NCBI GenBank assembly: GCA_030694465.1
Contig: JAUXYJ010000023.1
Location: 310,001-374,000, forward strand
Direction: 5' to 3'
Length of the DNA stretch: 64,000 nucleotides
Source of the DNA: Deltaproteobacteria bacterium
GTDB taxonomy: Bacteria > Myxococcota_A > Polyangia > Polyangiales > Ga0077539
Numbering within the stretch: the stretch's first letter is position 1; the number at the start of each line of letters is the position of its first letter. The notes under the pieces were generated by a model that saw only the letters and a program-made list of their open reading frames with translations, was not told the origin of the DNA and searched no databases. A program made the translations under genes and the position numbers. This document shows positions 17,994 to 27,485 of this stretch, piece after piece.

Positions 17994-19019
17994 TCAACGC
18001 GTCCGAAGCAACAGCAGCAACGCAGCGACGCTCATGCCCAAAATCACGATCGCTAGGGTCGCGACGACCCAGTCCAGGGAGCGACGGCGCACGGCAGGCT
18101 CAGAGACGGCACGTACAACGCCAGGATCCTGTGATTTTGCAGGCAGATCGGTTTTCTTTGCGCCCGCACTCTCGCTCGCCGTGGCGTCTGTCTGTGCGGG
18201 AGGCGCGAGGCTGGGAGGCGGAATGGTCGCGGGTCGAAGTGGCTGCACCGGCTGCGGTTCATCCGTTCCGCCGTCGAATGCACGCAAGAGCGCCTCGGCG
18301 GGGTCGTGAAACGACAGGATCACACGGCCAAGATGCACTTCGTCGCCGTCGCGAAGTCTGCGCTCGGTGACACGACGACCCGCGATCGCGATGCCGTTTT
18401 TGCTACCCAAATCGCGCACAACGACCCCTTGTTCGTCGCGCACAAACAGCGCGTGCTGCCGCGAACAGTCCACGTCGTCTAAAACGATGTCGATGCCCGG
18501 CTCGCGGCCCGCCATTAGTTTTGTATCTTGGGCCGAGAGCTCCCATTGCTGAGAGCCTGGTTTGCGCCCCGAACGCAGGACCAAATAGGGCGGAGAGCTC
18601 TCGTTGCCGTCCATCGCCAGCGTGTCCGCAAGCAGCTTGCGTGCGATCGTCGCTGTGCGATCGGTGGGGCTCGCCACTGCGGCGTCGAGCGACACCGTGA
18701 GCGCATAACCAGGGACCGTGATGCGGTCGCCATGCTTGAGAACCTTTCGGCGCGTTCGCACCAAGAGCGCACCGTTCACGAGCGTCCCGTTGGACGAGTT
18801 TTCGTCCAAAATCGACCACTCGCCGGCTTCGTAGCGGAGCGCACAGTGCGTGGCAGACACAGAGCGCAACGGCAAGCGAACGTCAGCCCCGGCGCTGCGA
18901 CCGATCACTACGCGAGGTTGGTCAAACGTGATCCATTCGGGTGCCGCAGTCGCGGGCGGGTCGACTCCACCGGAGTCACTCGTTGGATCGAGCGCGACGA
19001 TGGCGAGAGTGAGTGCCAC
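17994..19019 (-). CDS. Tandem FHA-domain protein with C-terminal membrane anchor
   Basis: 341 residues from a GTG. Two FHA domains: the first at ~25-110 (VVIGRSAGADVRLPLRSVSATHCALRY, then ENSSNGTLVNG), the second at ~150-235 (MAGREPGIDIVLDDVDCSRQHALFV, then LGSKNGIAIAG). Both keep the Gly-Arg, Ser-x-x-His and Asn residues that bind phosphothreonine. A Pro/Ala-rich linker (~245-310) leads to one membrane span at the very end (LDWVVATLAIVILGMSVAALLLLL), so it is tail-anchored with the FHA domains in the cytoplasm. It probably docks phosphorylated partners of the Ser/Thr kinases at the membrane. Confidence 0.85.
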   Translation of the reverse strand: MALTLAIVALDPTSDSGGVDPPATAAPEWITFDQPRVVIGRSAGADVRLPLRSVSATHCALRYEAGEWSILDENSSNGTLVNGALLVRTRRKVLKHGDRITVPGYALTVSLDAAVASPTDRTATIARKLLADTLAMDGNESSPPYLVLRSGRKPGSQQWELSAQDTKLMAGREPGIDIVLDDVDCSRQHALFVRDEQGVVVRDLGSKNGIAIAGRRVTERRLRDGDEVHLGRVILSFHDPAEALLRAFDGGTDEPQPVQPLRPATIPPPSLAPPAQTDATASESAGAKKTDLPAKSQDPGVVRAVSEPAVRRRSLDWVVATLAIVILGMSVAALLLLLRTR

Positions 19020-19241
19020 AACGAGACCAGCGGCTACTCCCTCAGAGCGTCCGCGGTCAAGAACGCTTCAATCTGCTTGACACTGTGCTCGGACTTGATT
19101 GGTCAAAAAGTGGACGGCGATCCACGGCCCGTAGCAAAGGCAATCTCGACGCTGCGCAGCTCGGTGGCGCTCGCTCGAGTGGGTCACGAAGACCCCCGCG
19201 AGCGTGACCCGACGCTGCGTTGAGCGAAGGAGGTTGTGGTC

Positions 19242-21203
19242 ATGAGCACCAGTGCAAACGCCGAGCGACGCGAGAACATTCGACGACAGTTCAACGGAAC
19301 AGTAGAGCTTGCCCTTCCCGATGAGGTTGAGGGCTATGAGGCCGACGGCATGGACCTGTCCATCGGCGGGATGTCTCTCAAGACAGCCTATTTGCCCGAC
19401 GTGGGCAGCGAAATGGACTGCCGTTTTGTCCTCGACGGCGACGACGCTCACACGGTCCAGGCCCGAGCGCAGGTGGTCTGGGCTCGCGACAATGGCGCCG
19501 ACGCAGGTTCGTTCGGTCTGCGATTTACCGAGATGGATTCGCGTGATCGGCATGCCGTCGACGCGCTGATCGCGCCCGACGAGCCTAAGGCGCGCGAGCT
19601 TGAGAAAGCTCAGCCTGGACACGATGAGCGCGTTCGGTTGCGGTTGCCTCGCATGGCCGACCCGCTCAAAGCTTTTGTTCGTCACAAAGCCGCGGGCGCC
19701 ATGGTCGTCAGCATGGACCTGTCGTTTATCGCCATGGGCGACGCGATGGAGATCGAGCAGTCCGAGGGCGAAGTCAGCCACGGGCGCCTCGAGGATGTCA
19801 GCGTAGACATTGACCCCAAGACGCAGGGCGCGCGGCTCGTCTTGACCGTCTCGCTGGACGACAAAAAAGTGATCGCTTCTGCGAAGTCTGCGCCCGCTGA
19901 GAAGCTCTCAAAGCCTAGCAAATCTGCTGCTCGAATCGATCGCACCGAGAAGCGAACGGCCCCCGACGCGGTCGCTCCAGCAGCGCGGGTTCGAGACCTC
20001 AAGACCGATGTCTCTGAAGCGCCTCAGGTCGCGTCGCAGAGGACCGAGGTCCTGAGCTCCAGTGACGCTCAGAGCGACCGCTCCTTGCACACAGCCCCTG
20101 ACGCAGAGCTCTCGAGCGAAGGCTCTTCGCTCGCGTCGCGCTCCAGTGCACCTGCGTGGCTCGTGTCGGCAGTGTCTCGGGTACGCACGATGAGCATCGC
20201 GTTTTGGCACCGCGCCTCCCCCGCACTCAAACGCGCGTGGGTGACAGCGGCCACCGTTGCGCTCGCAGTGGTTGCCAGTGTTCGCAGCAAAATCACAGGC
20301 AAACCAGCGATCATCGCGAGCAAAGAGCCCACGCCTCGGACGCGCGCTGCGGCGCCCGCGAGCACGGGCCGCATCGCGCTACGCAAACAGCGCCCCGAGA
20401 GCGAAGAGCTCGCCACCGCAGAGCAATCGGCTGCTCCTGCGATGCGCAAGAAGTACGCGCTCATTGGCTTGGGTGCGTTTGGCCTCTCGGCCATCGTGTT
20501 TGCGCTCGCAACGGGCGGCCGTGAGCGACGCCCCGCGACGCCCCGCCCACAAGTCGCAGTCGAGACCACCGCGCAAGCCCCTGTCGCAACCACCAACGCG
20601 ATCGATCAAGCAGATCCCAGTGCAGAGCCAACGCAAGCACCGGAGCTCTCTGCGCCCTCAAGCGCGACGCAGCCATCGAATCGCATGCCCAGCGACCTGG
20701 TCGCAGCGGCGCGCTCACGCAACGCCGATGTCAACAACGAGCGTCCCACGGTGCGCACTCAAGCCAACGCCGCGCGTCCCGCGATGGTGGTCGCGAGGCC
20801 CGCAGCGGCGACTGCACAGGTCGCCACGACGCGCACGCTGGGCACAGCCTCGGTGCACACCGGCACCACGCTTCGGTTGCACTTTAGCGGCCCCATCACG
20901 ACGGTCACCGGCGGCGTTGCAGGTGCAGATTCGCTGACGTTTCGAGTGGCAGGGCGGCAGGTGACCGATCGCGCTGCAGGCTTTGTGCGGCTCGATTCGC
21001 GACTGGCCGGCGCCGGAGCCTACAACCGAGGCGGCAACGCAGAGGTGACCCTGCGCTTTCACGGAGCGCCTCCCTCGTGGGCAGCGCGTGTGCGGGGCGA
21101 CGTGCTTGAAGTGACGCTCGCTCCTCCCGCGCCGGCTGCAGCGCGTATGGCCGCTGCGCAGGGCGCACGCGTCGCATCGATCCCAAGCAATCGACGCCGC
21201 TAG
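19242..21203 (+). CDS. PilZ-domain membrane protein with AMIN-like C-terminal domain
   Basis: About 653 residues. The first ~110 form a PilZ domain: ERRENIRRQF supplies the arginines and DLSIGGM the second c-di-GMP motif, so c-di-GMP binding is likely. A second conserved-looking region (~125-215) follows. The middle is low complexity (Ala, Ser, Arg, Pro) with two hydrophobic spans (WVTAATVALAVVASV ~330, YALIGLGAFGLSAIVFALA ~410). The C-terminal ~110 residues form a beta domain resembling AMIN (LRLHFSGPITTVTGGV, AEVTLRFHG, DVLEVTLAPP). I chose ATG 19242 over the GTG at 19236 because AAGGAGG stands 8 bases before it. This is a plausible link between c-di-GMP and an envelope structure. Confidence 0.8.
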   Translation: MSTSANAERRENIRRQFNGTVELALPDEVEGYEADGMDLSIGGMSLKTAYLPDVGSEMDCRFVLDGDDAHTVQARAQVVWARDNGADAGSFGLRFTEMDSRDRHAVDALIAPDEPKARELEKAQPGHDERVRLRLPRMADPLKAFVRHKAAGAMVVSMDLSFIAMGDAMEIEQSEGEVSHGRLEDVSVDIDPKTQGARLVLTVSLDDKKVIASAKSAPAEKLSKPSKSAARIDRTEKRTAPDAVAPAARVRDLKTDVSEAPQVASQRTEVLSSSDAQSDRSLHTAPDAELSSEGSSLASRSSAPAWLVSAVSRVRTMSIAFWHRASPALKRAWVTAATVALAVVASVRSKITGKPAIIASKEPTPRTRAAAPASTGRIALRKQRPESEELATAEQSAAPAMRKKYALIGLGAFGLSAIVFALATGGRERRPATPRPQVAVETTAQAPVATTNAIDQADPSAEPTQAPELSAPSSATQPSNRMPSDLVAAARSRNADVNNERPTVRTQANAARPAMVVARPAAATAQVATTRTLGTASVHTGTTLRLHFSGPITTVTGGVAGADSLTFRVAGRQVTDRAAGFVRLDSRLAGAGAYNRGGNAEVTLRFHGAPPSWAARVRGDVLEVTLAPPAPAAARMAAAQGARVASIPSNRRR

Positions 21204-21242
21204 TGTTTTCGTAGCGCTCTGTGGGGTGGATGGGGGAGAGCA

Positions 21243-21261
21243 TCCGGCGACGTCGCCGGGT
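21243..21261. repeat. Palindrome between convergent genes (copy 2)
   Basis: TCCGGCGACGTCGCCGGGT, sharing 19 bases with the copy at 62353-62371 and 18 with copy 1. It lies 40 bases after the PilZ gene stop and 34 before the end of the convergent TPR gene. Confidence 0.85.
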
Positions 21262-21263
21262 GG

Positions 21264-21280
21264 GCGCTCGGGAAGAGCGC
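21264..21280. terminator. Possible hairpin next to palindrome copy 2
   Basis: GCGCTC-GGGAA-GAGCGC, six perfect GC-rich pairs with a five-base loop, 14 bases from the end of the leftward TPR gene. No U-run is seen. Confidence 0.4.
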
Positions 21281-21294
21281 TTCGGGCGCGCTCG

Positions 21295-22068
21295 CTACGG
21301 CACACTGACTGCACGCTGGAGTGCCTCAGCGAGGGCCGTCGCGCGCGCTCCGTACTGGGGATCATGTGCGATTCGCGAGAGAATTTGCAGCGCTTGATCG
21401 AGATTCTCTGTCGCGGCCTCTACCCTCGCCCGGGTGAAGAGCACATCGGCCGCGAAGGGCAACGCGCGCTCGGCGAGCAACACCGACTCACGGGCCTCGT
21501 CCAACAGGCCCAAGCGAAGAGCCGCCTCGGCGCGAAGCACGAGCGCTTCTCCTCGTCGTGGCGTGATCTGGACTGCGCGACGCGCGTGGTCGAGGGCGGG
21601 GCCGTTGTGCCCCAGCGCGAGGAGCGTACGACAGAGATTGAGCCTAGCTTCGAGCAACCGAGGCTCGATCGAGAGGGCCTCTTCGAAGCTCCGCTGCGCA
21701 CGCGTGAGACGAAACTCTGCGGTGTCAGCCCGCGACTGCGAGTGCGCCAGACCGACGTTGTTGTGCGCCTCGGCGAAATCGTGGTTGAGCGAAATAGCCC
21801 TGAGAAAATACGGCATCGCGCGCTCGGGTTCGCGCCGCGCGAGGTAGACCAGCCCGAGGTTATTGTTGGCCTCGGCGTAGCGGTCATTGAACTCGAGTGA
21901 GACGCGAAGGCTCGCTTCGGCTTCGTCGAGCGCGCCGCGTGCGAGCTGTGCGGCGCCGCGACGGTTAAAATCTACCGCGGGTCGAGAGAGCGCGGTCGAG
22001 GCGCAGCCGACGGACATGGAGAGGCAGAAGAAGACGGCAGATGTGCGGACCCAAACACGTGGACTCAT
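21295..22068 (-). CDS. TPR-repeat lipoprotein
   Basis: About 257 residues. I start it at 22068, where MSPRVWVRTSAVFFCLSMSVGC gives a clean lipobox; the frame continues 22 residues further upstream without signal character. The mature protein is a chain of TPR motifs from residue ~30 to the end, for example FNRRGAAQLARGALDEAEASL, AEANNNLGLVYLARREPERAM and AEAHNNVGLAHSQS. This is the layout of PilF/PilW-type outer-membrane lipoproteins that assist secretin assembly, but there are no pilus genes nearby, so I keep the call general. Confidence 0.85.
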   Translation of the reverse strand: MSPRVWVRTSAVFFCLSMSVGCASTALSRPAVDFNRRGAAQLARGALDEAEASLRVSLEFNDRYAEANNNLGLVYLARREPERAMPYFLRAISLNHDFAEAHNNVGLAHSQSRADTAEFRLTRAQRSFEEALSIEPRLLEARLNLCRTLLALGHNGPALDHARRAVQITPRRGEALVLRAEAALRLGLLDEARESVLLAERALPFAADVLFTRARVEAATENLDQALQILSRIAHDPQYGARATALAEALQRAVSVP

Positions 22069-22231
22069 GGCGGCGATCACTCCCTTGCGAGCGCACGGAT
22101 TTCTTGTGCGCGGGCCGACTGATCGAGTGAGCACGAGGGAAAGTTGCGAAACTCGTTCTGACTGATGAATTGCAGCTGTTACACCGAGTCATCGAGAGTA
22201 ATCGCGGGCCCTCGACGGCTGCTGCTAGGGT

Positions 22232-22255
22232 CCCAGACTTCTCATCGAATCTGGG
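22232..22255. other. Hairpin in intergenic region
   Basis: CCCAGA and TCTGGG arms around a 12-base loop, 58 bases before the GTG of the Cys-rich lipoprotein. It could be a leader hairpin. The role is not determined. Confidence 0.35.
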
Positions 22256-22312
22256 TGCCGTGAAGTCGGCCGTGCTTGTGGGCAGCCACACTCAACAAAG
22301 AAGGTAGACAAA

Positions 22313-23404
22313 GTGAGAGCGTCGAGTTCAGCTGGGTTTTTGCTAGGTGTTTGTACGTCATGGCTTGTCGCGTGTAGTCCTGGACCGACACCCTCGGACG
22401 TGACCGGAATGGACGCAGCGAGCGACTCCTCGTTGGAGGCTGGTCCGGGGGAAGGGGGCGCGGGATGTGTCGACATGAGCGGCGCGTACCCGCTGACGGG
22501 GACATGCAGCGTGCCAGGGTTCTCTCCGTTTCCGATCGCCTGCATCGCACAGACGGGATGCACTGCATCGATCTCGGTGCTCAGCGGAACAATCGCTGGG
22601 ACAGTCGTAGGCAATCAGCTGAGTTTTGAGACTTCAGTGGCAGGAACACCGCTCTCATGCACAGCGACACTCGCCAACGGCACGATGGCGGTCGATTGCA
22701 GCGCTGCGGGCGGGGCTGCGACGTGCATGGCCACTGGGATGGCGGCGACGTTTCCGGGCGCGACGCGGTACTGCTGTGACGCATCTGCGCAGAACTGTGG
22801 CGCTGGGCAGCACTGCGCGATTGTGTCTGAGAGCGCCGCGAACGCCACTTCGTTTACGGCATGTATTCCTGCGGGGACGACGGCTGCGGGCGCAACATGC
22901 ACAAGGATGGGCGGGCGACTGGGCGCCGACGGCTGCGGTGCCGGACTTTTCTGCAGCAACGTAGGGCAGGCCACGGCGACGACACGCGTTTGTCAGAAAA
23001 CGTGCGGTGCCACCGCAGACTGCCCTGCCAACAACAACTGCGTACTCGTCACACGCACTCCCGCAGCCGGAAACTGTTCACCCAGCTGCACGTTGCAGGG
23101 GACCGACTGCATCGGTGGCGCCACCTGCCGCTATCGTGTGGCCGTCGGCGCCACCGGTGCGACCGCAGCGCAGGGAAGATACATCCTCGCATGCGACCCC
23201 GTAGGTACCGTGGCTACCGGAATGTCGTGCCAATTCAATAGCGAATGTGGTCCTGGCCACGCATGCGTCAGAAACAACGGGGGTCCACTCACATGCCGGC
23301 CCGAATGCGATACGGCGCATCCATGCGCGGCTGGACAGACCTGTACGTTGTACAATGACGGGCCCGCGAACACGACCGGCGCTGGTTTCTGCGTCCCCAA
23401 CTGA
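22313..23404 (+). CDS. Cys-rich secreted lipoprotein
   Basis: 363 residues from a GTG with AAGAAGGTAG upstream. Signal MRASSSAGFLLGVCTSWLVAC with Cys21 as the lipid site. An Asp/Ser/Gly-rich linker is followed by a beta-rich ~100-residue domain and then three or more small Cys modules (CCDASAQNCGAGQHC, CGAGLFCSNV, CGATADCPANNNC, CNPH-like CRPECDTAHPCAAGQTC) of the type common in myxobacterial surface proteins, each with about six Cys and probably disulfide-bonded. Function unknown; adhesion or signalling at the cell surface is a guess. Confidence 0.8.
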   Translation: MRASSSAGFLLGVCTSWLVACSPGPTPSDVTGMDAASDSSLEAGPGEGGAGCVDMSGAYPLTGTCSVPGFSPFPIACIAQTGCTASISVLSGTIAGTVVGNQLSFETSVAGTPLSCTATLANGTMAVDCSAAGGAATCMATGMAATFPGATRYCCDASAQNCGAGQHCAIVSESAANATSFTACIPAGTTAAGATCTRMGGRLGADGCGAGLFCSNVGQATATTRVCQKTCGATADCPANNNCVLVTRTPAAGNCSPSCTLQGTDCIGGATCRYRVAVGATGATAAQGRYILACDPVGTVATGMSCQFNSECGPGHACVRNNGGPLTCRPECDTAHPCAAGQTCTLYNDGPANTTGAGFCVPN

Positions 23405-23483
23405 GGGGCGAAATCAGCTTGGTGCATCATTGGCGCTTGCGACGTAGAAGCGAAGGGCGAACTCGCTGTATAGCTCTCGCACG

Positions 23484-24653
23484 ATGAAGCTCGACACGCT
23501 CGCAGTGCACGCAGGACAGCATCCCGATCCGACCACCGGCGCGGTCATGCCTAACATTGTTCTCTCCAGCACGTTTGCTCAAGACGGCCCAGGAGAGCAC
23601 AAGGGATATGACTACTCTCGCAGCGGAAATCCCACGAGAAATACCCTCGAGGCGTGCATCGCGGCGCTTGAGGGAGGCGCACATGGGCTGAGCTTCGGCT
23701 CAGGGTTGGGCGCGACCACCACCATCTTGCACTTGCTCAGGCCCGGCGATCACGTCGTGTGCGGCGACGATGTCTACGGCGGGACCTTTCGCATCCTCGA
23801 CAAGTGCTTTAAGCCCCTGGGCATTGATGTCTCATTCGTCGACTTTTCGGATCCTTCACGGCTCGAAGCGGCGCTGCAACCCAACACCAAGCTCGTGTGG
23901 CTCGAGACGCCCACCAACCCCACCCTCAAGGTGTTTGACATCGCCGCGTTGGCAGCGATTACGCGCCCGAAGAGCATCCCGCTTGTGGTCGACAACACCT
24001 TCGCGACCCCGGTGATTCAGCGACCCTTGGCGCTCGGAGCAGACATCGTCTTGCACTCCGTCACCAAGTATCTCAATGGCCACAGTGACGTCGTGGGCGG
24101 CGCGATCGTAGTGAACGACGATGGCCTGCACCAAGGGCTACGCTTTTTGCAGAACGCGCTGGGCGCAGTCCCCTCGCCCTTCGACTGCTTCATGGTGTTG
24201 CGCGGCATCAAGACCCTGCATCTCCGTGTCGAGCGCGCGAGCGCGTCGGCTCTCTCCCTCGCGCAGTGGCTTGAGAGCCACCCAGATGTCCGCCGCGTGC
24301 ACTATCCCGGGCTGCCCTCGCACCCCAATCACAGCGTCGCGCAACGGCAAATGGCGCTCACCGGCGGCATGATCTCGTTTGTGATTTCGCCAGGAAAAGA
24401 CCACGATACCCTGGCTCGCTCGCGACGTTTTCTCAAGGCCGTCAAGCTCTTCGCGTGTGCCGAGAGCCTCGGAGGCGTCGAGTCACTGATCGAGCACCCC
24501 GCGCTCATGACCCACGCGAGCGTCCCGGCTGCACAGCGCAACGCGCTGGGCATCGACGATGGGCTCATCCGCGTCTCTGTCGGTGTCGAGCACGTCGAGG
24601 ATCTGCGTGCAGATCTAGCCCAAGCGTTTGAGCTCAGTGCTACCGTGCGTTAG
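23484..24653 (+). CDS. Cystathionine gamma-synthase/gamma-lyase family PLP enzyme
   Basis: 389 residues of the Cys/Met metabolism PLP family. The PLP lysine is in SVTKYLNGHSDVVGG, the cofactor Tyr/Arg pair in YDYSRSGNPTR, and the late motif SLGGVESLIEHPALMTHA is typical. It either builds cystathionine from an activated homoserine and cysteine (MetB) or cleaves cystathionine (gamma-lyase); the sequence alone does not decide, so I give no symbol. It stands alone, with lipoprotein genes on both sides, and would share the sulfur amino-acid route with the cysK and metK genes of this window. Confidence 0.92.
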   Translation: MKLDTLAVHAGQHPDPTTGAVMPNIVLSSTFAQDGPGEHKGYDYSRSGNPTRNTLEACIAALEGGAHGLSFGSGLGATTTILHLLRPGDHVVCGDDVYGGTFRILDKCFKPLGIDVSFVDFSDPSRLEAALQPNTKLVWLETPTNPTLKVFDIAALAAITRPKSIPLVVDNTFATPVIQRPLALGADIVLHSVTKYLNGHSDVVGGAIVVNDDGLHQGLRFLQNALGAVPSPFDCFMVLRGIKTLHLRVERASASALSLAQWLESHPDVRRVHYPGLPSHPNHSVAQRQMALTGGMISFVISPGKDHDTLARSRRFLKAVKLFACAESLGGVESLIEHPALMTHASVPAAQRNALGIDDGLIRVSVGVEHVEDLRADLAQAFELSATVR

Positions 24654-24728
24654 GTTCGCCGAGCGAGCTGCTTCATATTCACTAGCTTTTTCTCCCACCA
24701 AATCACTGAGAAAGATCCCCCTGCCCTT

Positions 24729-25322
24729 ATGCGCGCTCCACTCCTCATTTCGCTTCTGCTCACCGCCTCGATGTTCGGGTGCGCTCCCCCGCCGATGCCC
24801 ACCAATGGTCGACTCGCTTGGAGCTTTGGCTGCGACACCACCGTGATGGGTCAGACCGAGTGCGGCGCAGCGCCTTCTGAGCTGATCGAAGGCATCGCAC
24901 GCCGCACGCCACCTCCGACGCTCGACACGTTCTGTGCGATCGATCCAGCAGGCGGCGGCTTTAACTTTCGCGTGCGATTGCTGCAGGGAGATGCGCCGCA
25001 ACAGACCGGACTCGCTCTGTGCGGGAGCATCACTGGCGGCGCCGGTATGGCGACTAATTCTCGCGTTGACGCGTATTTTGGCGCGGCCAAGATCGAGGGC
25101 GTACCGCAGGGCGGCGCGATGGGTGGATGCGACGTGCAGATCGACTCGGTCGACGCATCGACGATTCGCGGGCAGTTTCGCTGCCGCGGAGTGCGCGACA
25201 ACGCGCTGCTTTGGCGTGTCGTGGGTGGTGTTCCGCCATCATCGGTCAACGGGACGACCCGGCCGGACTGGGCCGAGTTCGCGTTTCAAAACTGCACCCG
25301 CGGCGCTGGCGTCTGTCGCTAG
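24729..25322 (+). CDS. Predicted lipoprotein, unknown function
   Basis: 197 residues. Signal MRAPLLISLLLTASMFGC with lipobox at Cys18, then a Pro-rich stretch. The mature part has eight further Cys in short motifs (FGCDTT, TECGAA, TFCAID, LCGSI, GGCDVQ, FRCRG, NCTRG, VCR), suggesting four disulfides. I do not recognise the fold. Its last four bases overlap the end of the convergent gene. Confidence 0.75.
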   Translation: MRAPLLISLLLTASMFGCAPPPMPTNGRLAWSFGCDTTVMGQTECGAAPSELIEGIARRTPPPTLDTFCAIDPAGGGFNFRVRLLQGDAPQQTGLALCGSITGGAGMATNSRVDAYFGAAKIEGVPQGGAMGGCDVQIDSVDASTIRGQFRCRGVRDNALLWRVVGGVPPSSVNGTTRPDWAEFAFQNCTRGAGVCR

Positions 25323-27457
25323 CGCTCTGTGGACGCGAAGCGCTCAGCGCGTACGTCGCGCGCGATGAGCAGCAATTTGCCTAGCGAATCGGCATTCGTA
25401 GCGGGCTCAAGGCACGCTCCATCGATGCAAACATACGCGACCGGCGATCCATCGTCGCGACCACGAGCGCTCCACCAACGAGGCGCGAGCCCTTGAGCGC
25501 GCGCGTGGGCAGAGTCGTCCGCGAGCGCATCCACACGATGAGGCACGAAGACGCCCTGCGCAGCACGCACCATGGCCTGAGTCTCATCGAGCGCGCGGTC
25601 TCCGAGGATCACCAGCTCGACGTCGCCCTGCACAAGACGGTCGGCCATTTGGACCAGCGCAGAGACCCCCATCGGGCTCTGTGCACAGAGCGCCGACACA
25701 GCGCGCAACTGGACCTCCGCCGCTTGCGACATCGCTGGAATTTCACACAGAGAATGCACGCTCAAGAGCAACTCAATCGCCAGCGCTGTGGCCGACGGTG
25801 TCGATTGATCGAAGAGCTCACACGTGCGCGCCAAGACCACCTCGGCGTGTCGCGCGGTGTAGTAAAAGCAACGATCAGAGCTGTCATAAAACGCGCTCAG
25901 GACACACTCGGCAAGCGAGCGAGCGAACGTAAGATGTCGTGTCTCTCCGGTCAGTCGGTAGACGTGCAACGCGGCAAGTCCGAGCGCTGCGTAGTCGTCC
26001 AAAAAGCCCTCGCCGTAGGGCTCTAGACCGTCCAGTCCATGCGCCAAGCGCTGGGTCACAGGATCCCATGCGAGCTCACAGAGAGCGTCGAGAGCGCGGA
26101 CGGCGGCCTGCAAATTCACTGATGATTGACGTACGACGGACGCCAGGGCGAGGCCCGAGATCGCTAGGGCGTTGCTCGCACACACGCACTGCGTATTGGT
26201 CGCGGGTGCCGGACGCAGTCGTCGCGCCCGGAGCATATCGGCTCGCGCGATCTCGAGACCTTCGCGAGCATCGGCGAGCGAAATACCCATCCAATGCGCG
26301 GTCTCAGAAAGAAGATGAGGCGCCGCGAGCACGCTGCGTTCGGAGTCGAACGAGCCCGTCGACGCGACTGAATAGTGGGCCTCGGCGAGCGTGAACTGCG
26401 TGGGCGTAGCGTCGCGAATTTCTTCTGGGGTCCAAAGAAAATACGCGCCCTCGGCGCCCTCGGTGTCTGCGTCTTGCGAGGTATAAAACGCGCCCGTGCG
26501 CGGGTCGCAGAGCTCTTCGACGAGGTATCGGGCGGTCATGACGAGCACCTGGTTAAACCGCTCTACGTGAGAATGGTCAGCGGTTTCGCTGGCAAGAATT
26601 TGTAGGCCCAGCGCGTAGGCGGTGAGGTGTTGCCCGTTGTCAGAGAGCATTTTTTCGAAGTGAGGGACGAGCCACTGGGCGTCGGTGCTGTATCGCGCAA
26701 ACCCGCCGGCGAGCTGATCGAACATTCCTCCGCGGGACATGCGATCGAGCGTGCGGAGTAAGTGCGCGCACGAGGGCGCCGCGAGCGGTGACTGTGCGAC
26801 GGCGGTGTGCGCGAGCAGCGTGAGCGTGGGCAAGGCAGGAAACTTCGGTGCGCGACCAAAACCGCCGTTCTCACGGTCCGCTCGCGCGAGCAGTGAGCGG
26901 GCTGCATGAGCGAGCACGACCACGGCATTTGGAGAAGAGTCCGAGGGCGCTGACGAGGGCTCGACGATCATGCGCGCGAGCTCTTGCGCTTGAGTAACGA
27001 GGTCTGGGCGTTGCGTGGACCAAGCAGACAATACCTTGCGAATGACCTCAGTAAACGTCGGGAGTCTCGCATGCGCGGCCTTGGGAAAATACGTTCCGCC
27101 AAAGAACGGCTCGCGCGAGGGGAGCAAGAACATCGAGAGCGGCCACCCTCCCGATCGCTGCATGAGCGCTTGGTAGGCACGTTGATAGACCGTATCGATG
27201 TCTGGGCGCTCTTCGCGGTCGACCTTGATACAGACGAAATGCTCATTGAGAAGCGCGGCGGTCTCGTCGTCTTCGAAGCTCTCGTGCGCCATCACATGAC
27301 ACCAGTGACACGCGCTGTACCCAATCGAGAGAAACACTGGCTTGCCCTCGCGCGCCGCGCGCTCAAACGCAGCATCACACCAGAGCTCCCAGTCCACTGG
27401 GTTGTCTTGGTGCTGTCGAAGGTAGAGCGAGCGTGAGCCAGCGAGTGCGTTGGGCAT
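25319..27457 (-). CDS. Thioredoxin-domain protein of the YyaL/SPATA20 (DUF255) family
   Basis: 712 residues, the normal family length. The N-terminal ~170 residues form a thioredoxin-like domain with the family signature NPVDW near residue 20 and SIGYSACHWCHVM near 45-57 (a CxxC with His before the second Cys), then VDREERPDIDTVY and GGWPLSMFLLP. The remaining ~500 residues form an (alpha/alpha) barrel like N-acylglucosamine epimerases, including GGMFDQLAGGFARYSTDAQW, VPHFEKML and DYAALGLAALHVY. The enzyme activity of the family is not settled. The ATG fits the usual short leader. Confidence 0.93.
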   Translation of the reverse strand: MPNALAGSRSLYLRQHQDNPVDWELWCDAAFERAAREGKPVFLSIGYSACHWCHVMAHESFEDDETAALLNEHFVCIKVDREERPDIDTVYQRAYQALMQRSGGWPLSMFLLPSREPFFGGTYFPKAAHARLPTFTEVIRKVLSAWSTQRPDLVTQAQELARMIVEPSSAPSDSSPNAVVVLAHAARSLLARADRENGGFGRAPKFPALPTLTLLAHTAVAQSPLAAPSCAHLLRTLDRMSRGGMFDQLAGGFARYSTDAQWLVPHFEKMLSDNGQHLTAYALGLQILASETADHSHVERFNQVLVMTARYLVEELCDPRTGAFYTSQDADTEGAEGAYFLWTPEEIRDATPTQFTLAEAHYSVASTGSFDSERSVLAAPHLLSETAHWMGISLADAREGLEIARADMLRARRLRPAPATNTQCVCASNALAISGLALASVVRQSSVNLQAAVRALDALCELAWDPVTQRLAHGLDGLEPYGEGFLDDYAALGLAALHVYRLTGETRHLTFARSLAECVLSAFYDSSDRCFYYTARHAEVVLARTCELFDQSTPSATALAIELLLSVHSLCEIPAMSQAAEVQLRAVSALCAQSPMGVSALVQMADRLVQGDVELVILGDRALDETQAMVRAAQGVFVPHRVDALADDSAHARAQGLAPRWWSARGRDDGSPVAYVCIDGACLEPATNADSLGKLLLIARDVRAERFASTER

Positions 27458-27485
27458 GGTGGCCCGCAGTGTGCCGTCAATCGCC

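Noticed and set aside
19077..19105. TTGACA upstream of the PilZ gene as a third copy of the shared promoter block
   Set aside because: TTGACAC is present, but the GGTACC element and its spacing are missing.
21210..25335. Shared 13-mer TAGCGCTCTGTGG near two gene ends
   Set aside because: Repeated 13-mers are expected by chance in 64 kb, and the flanks do not match.
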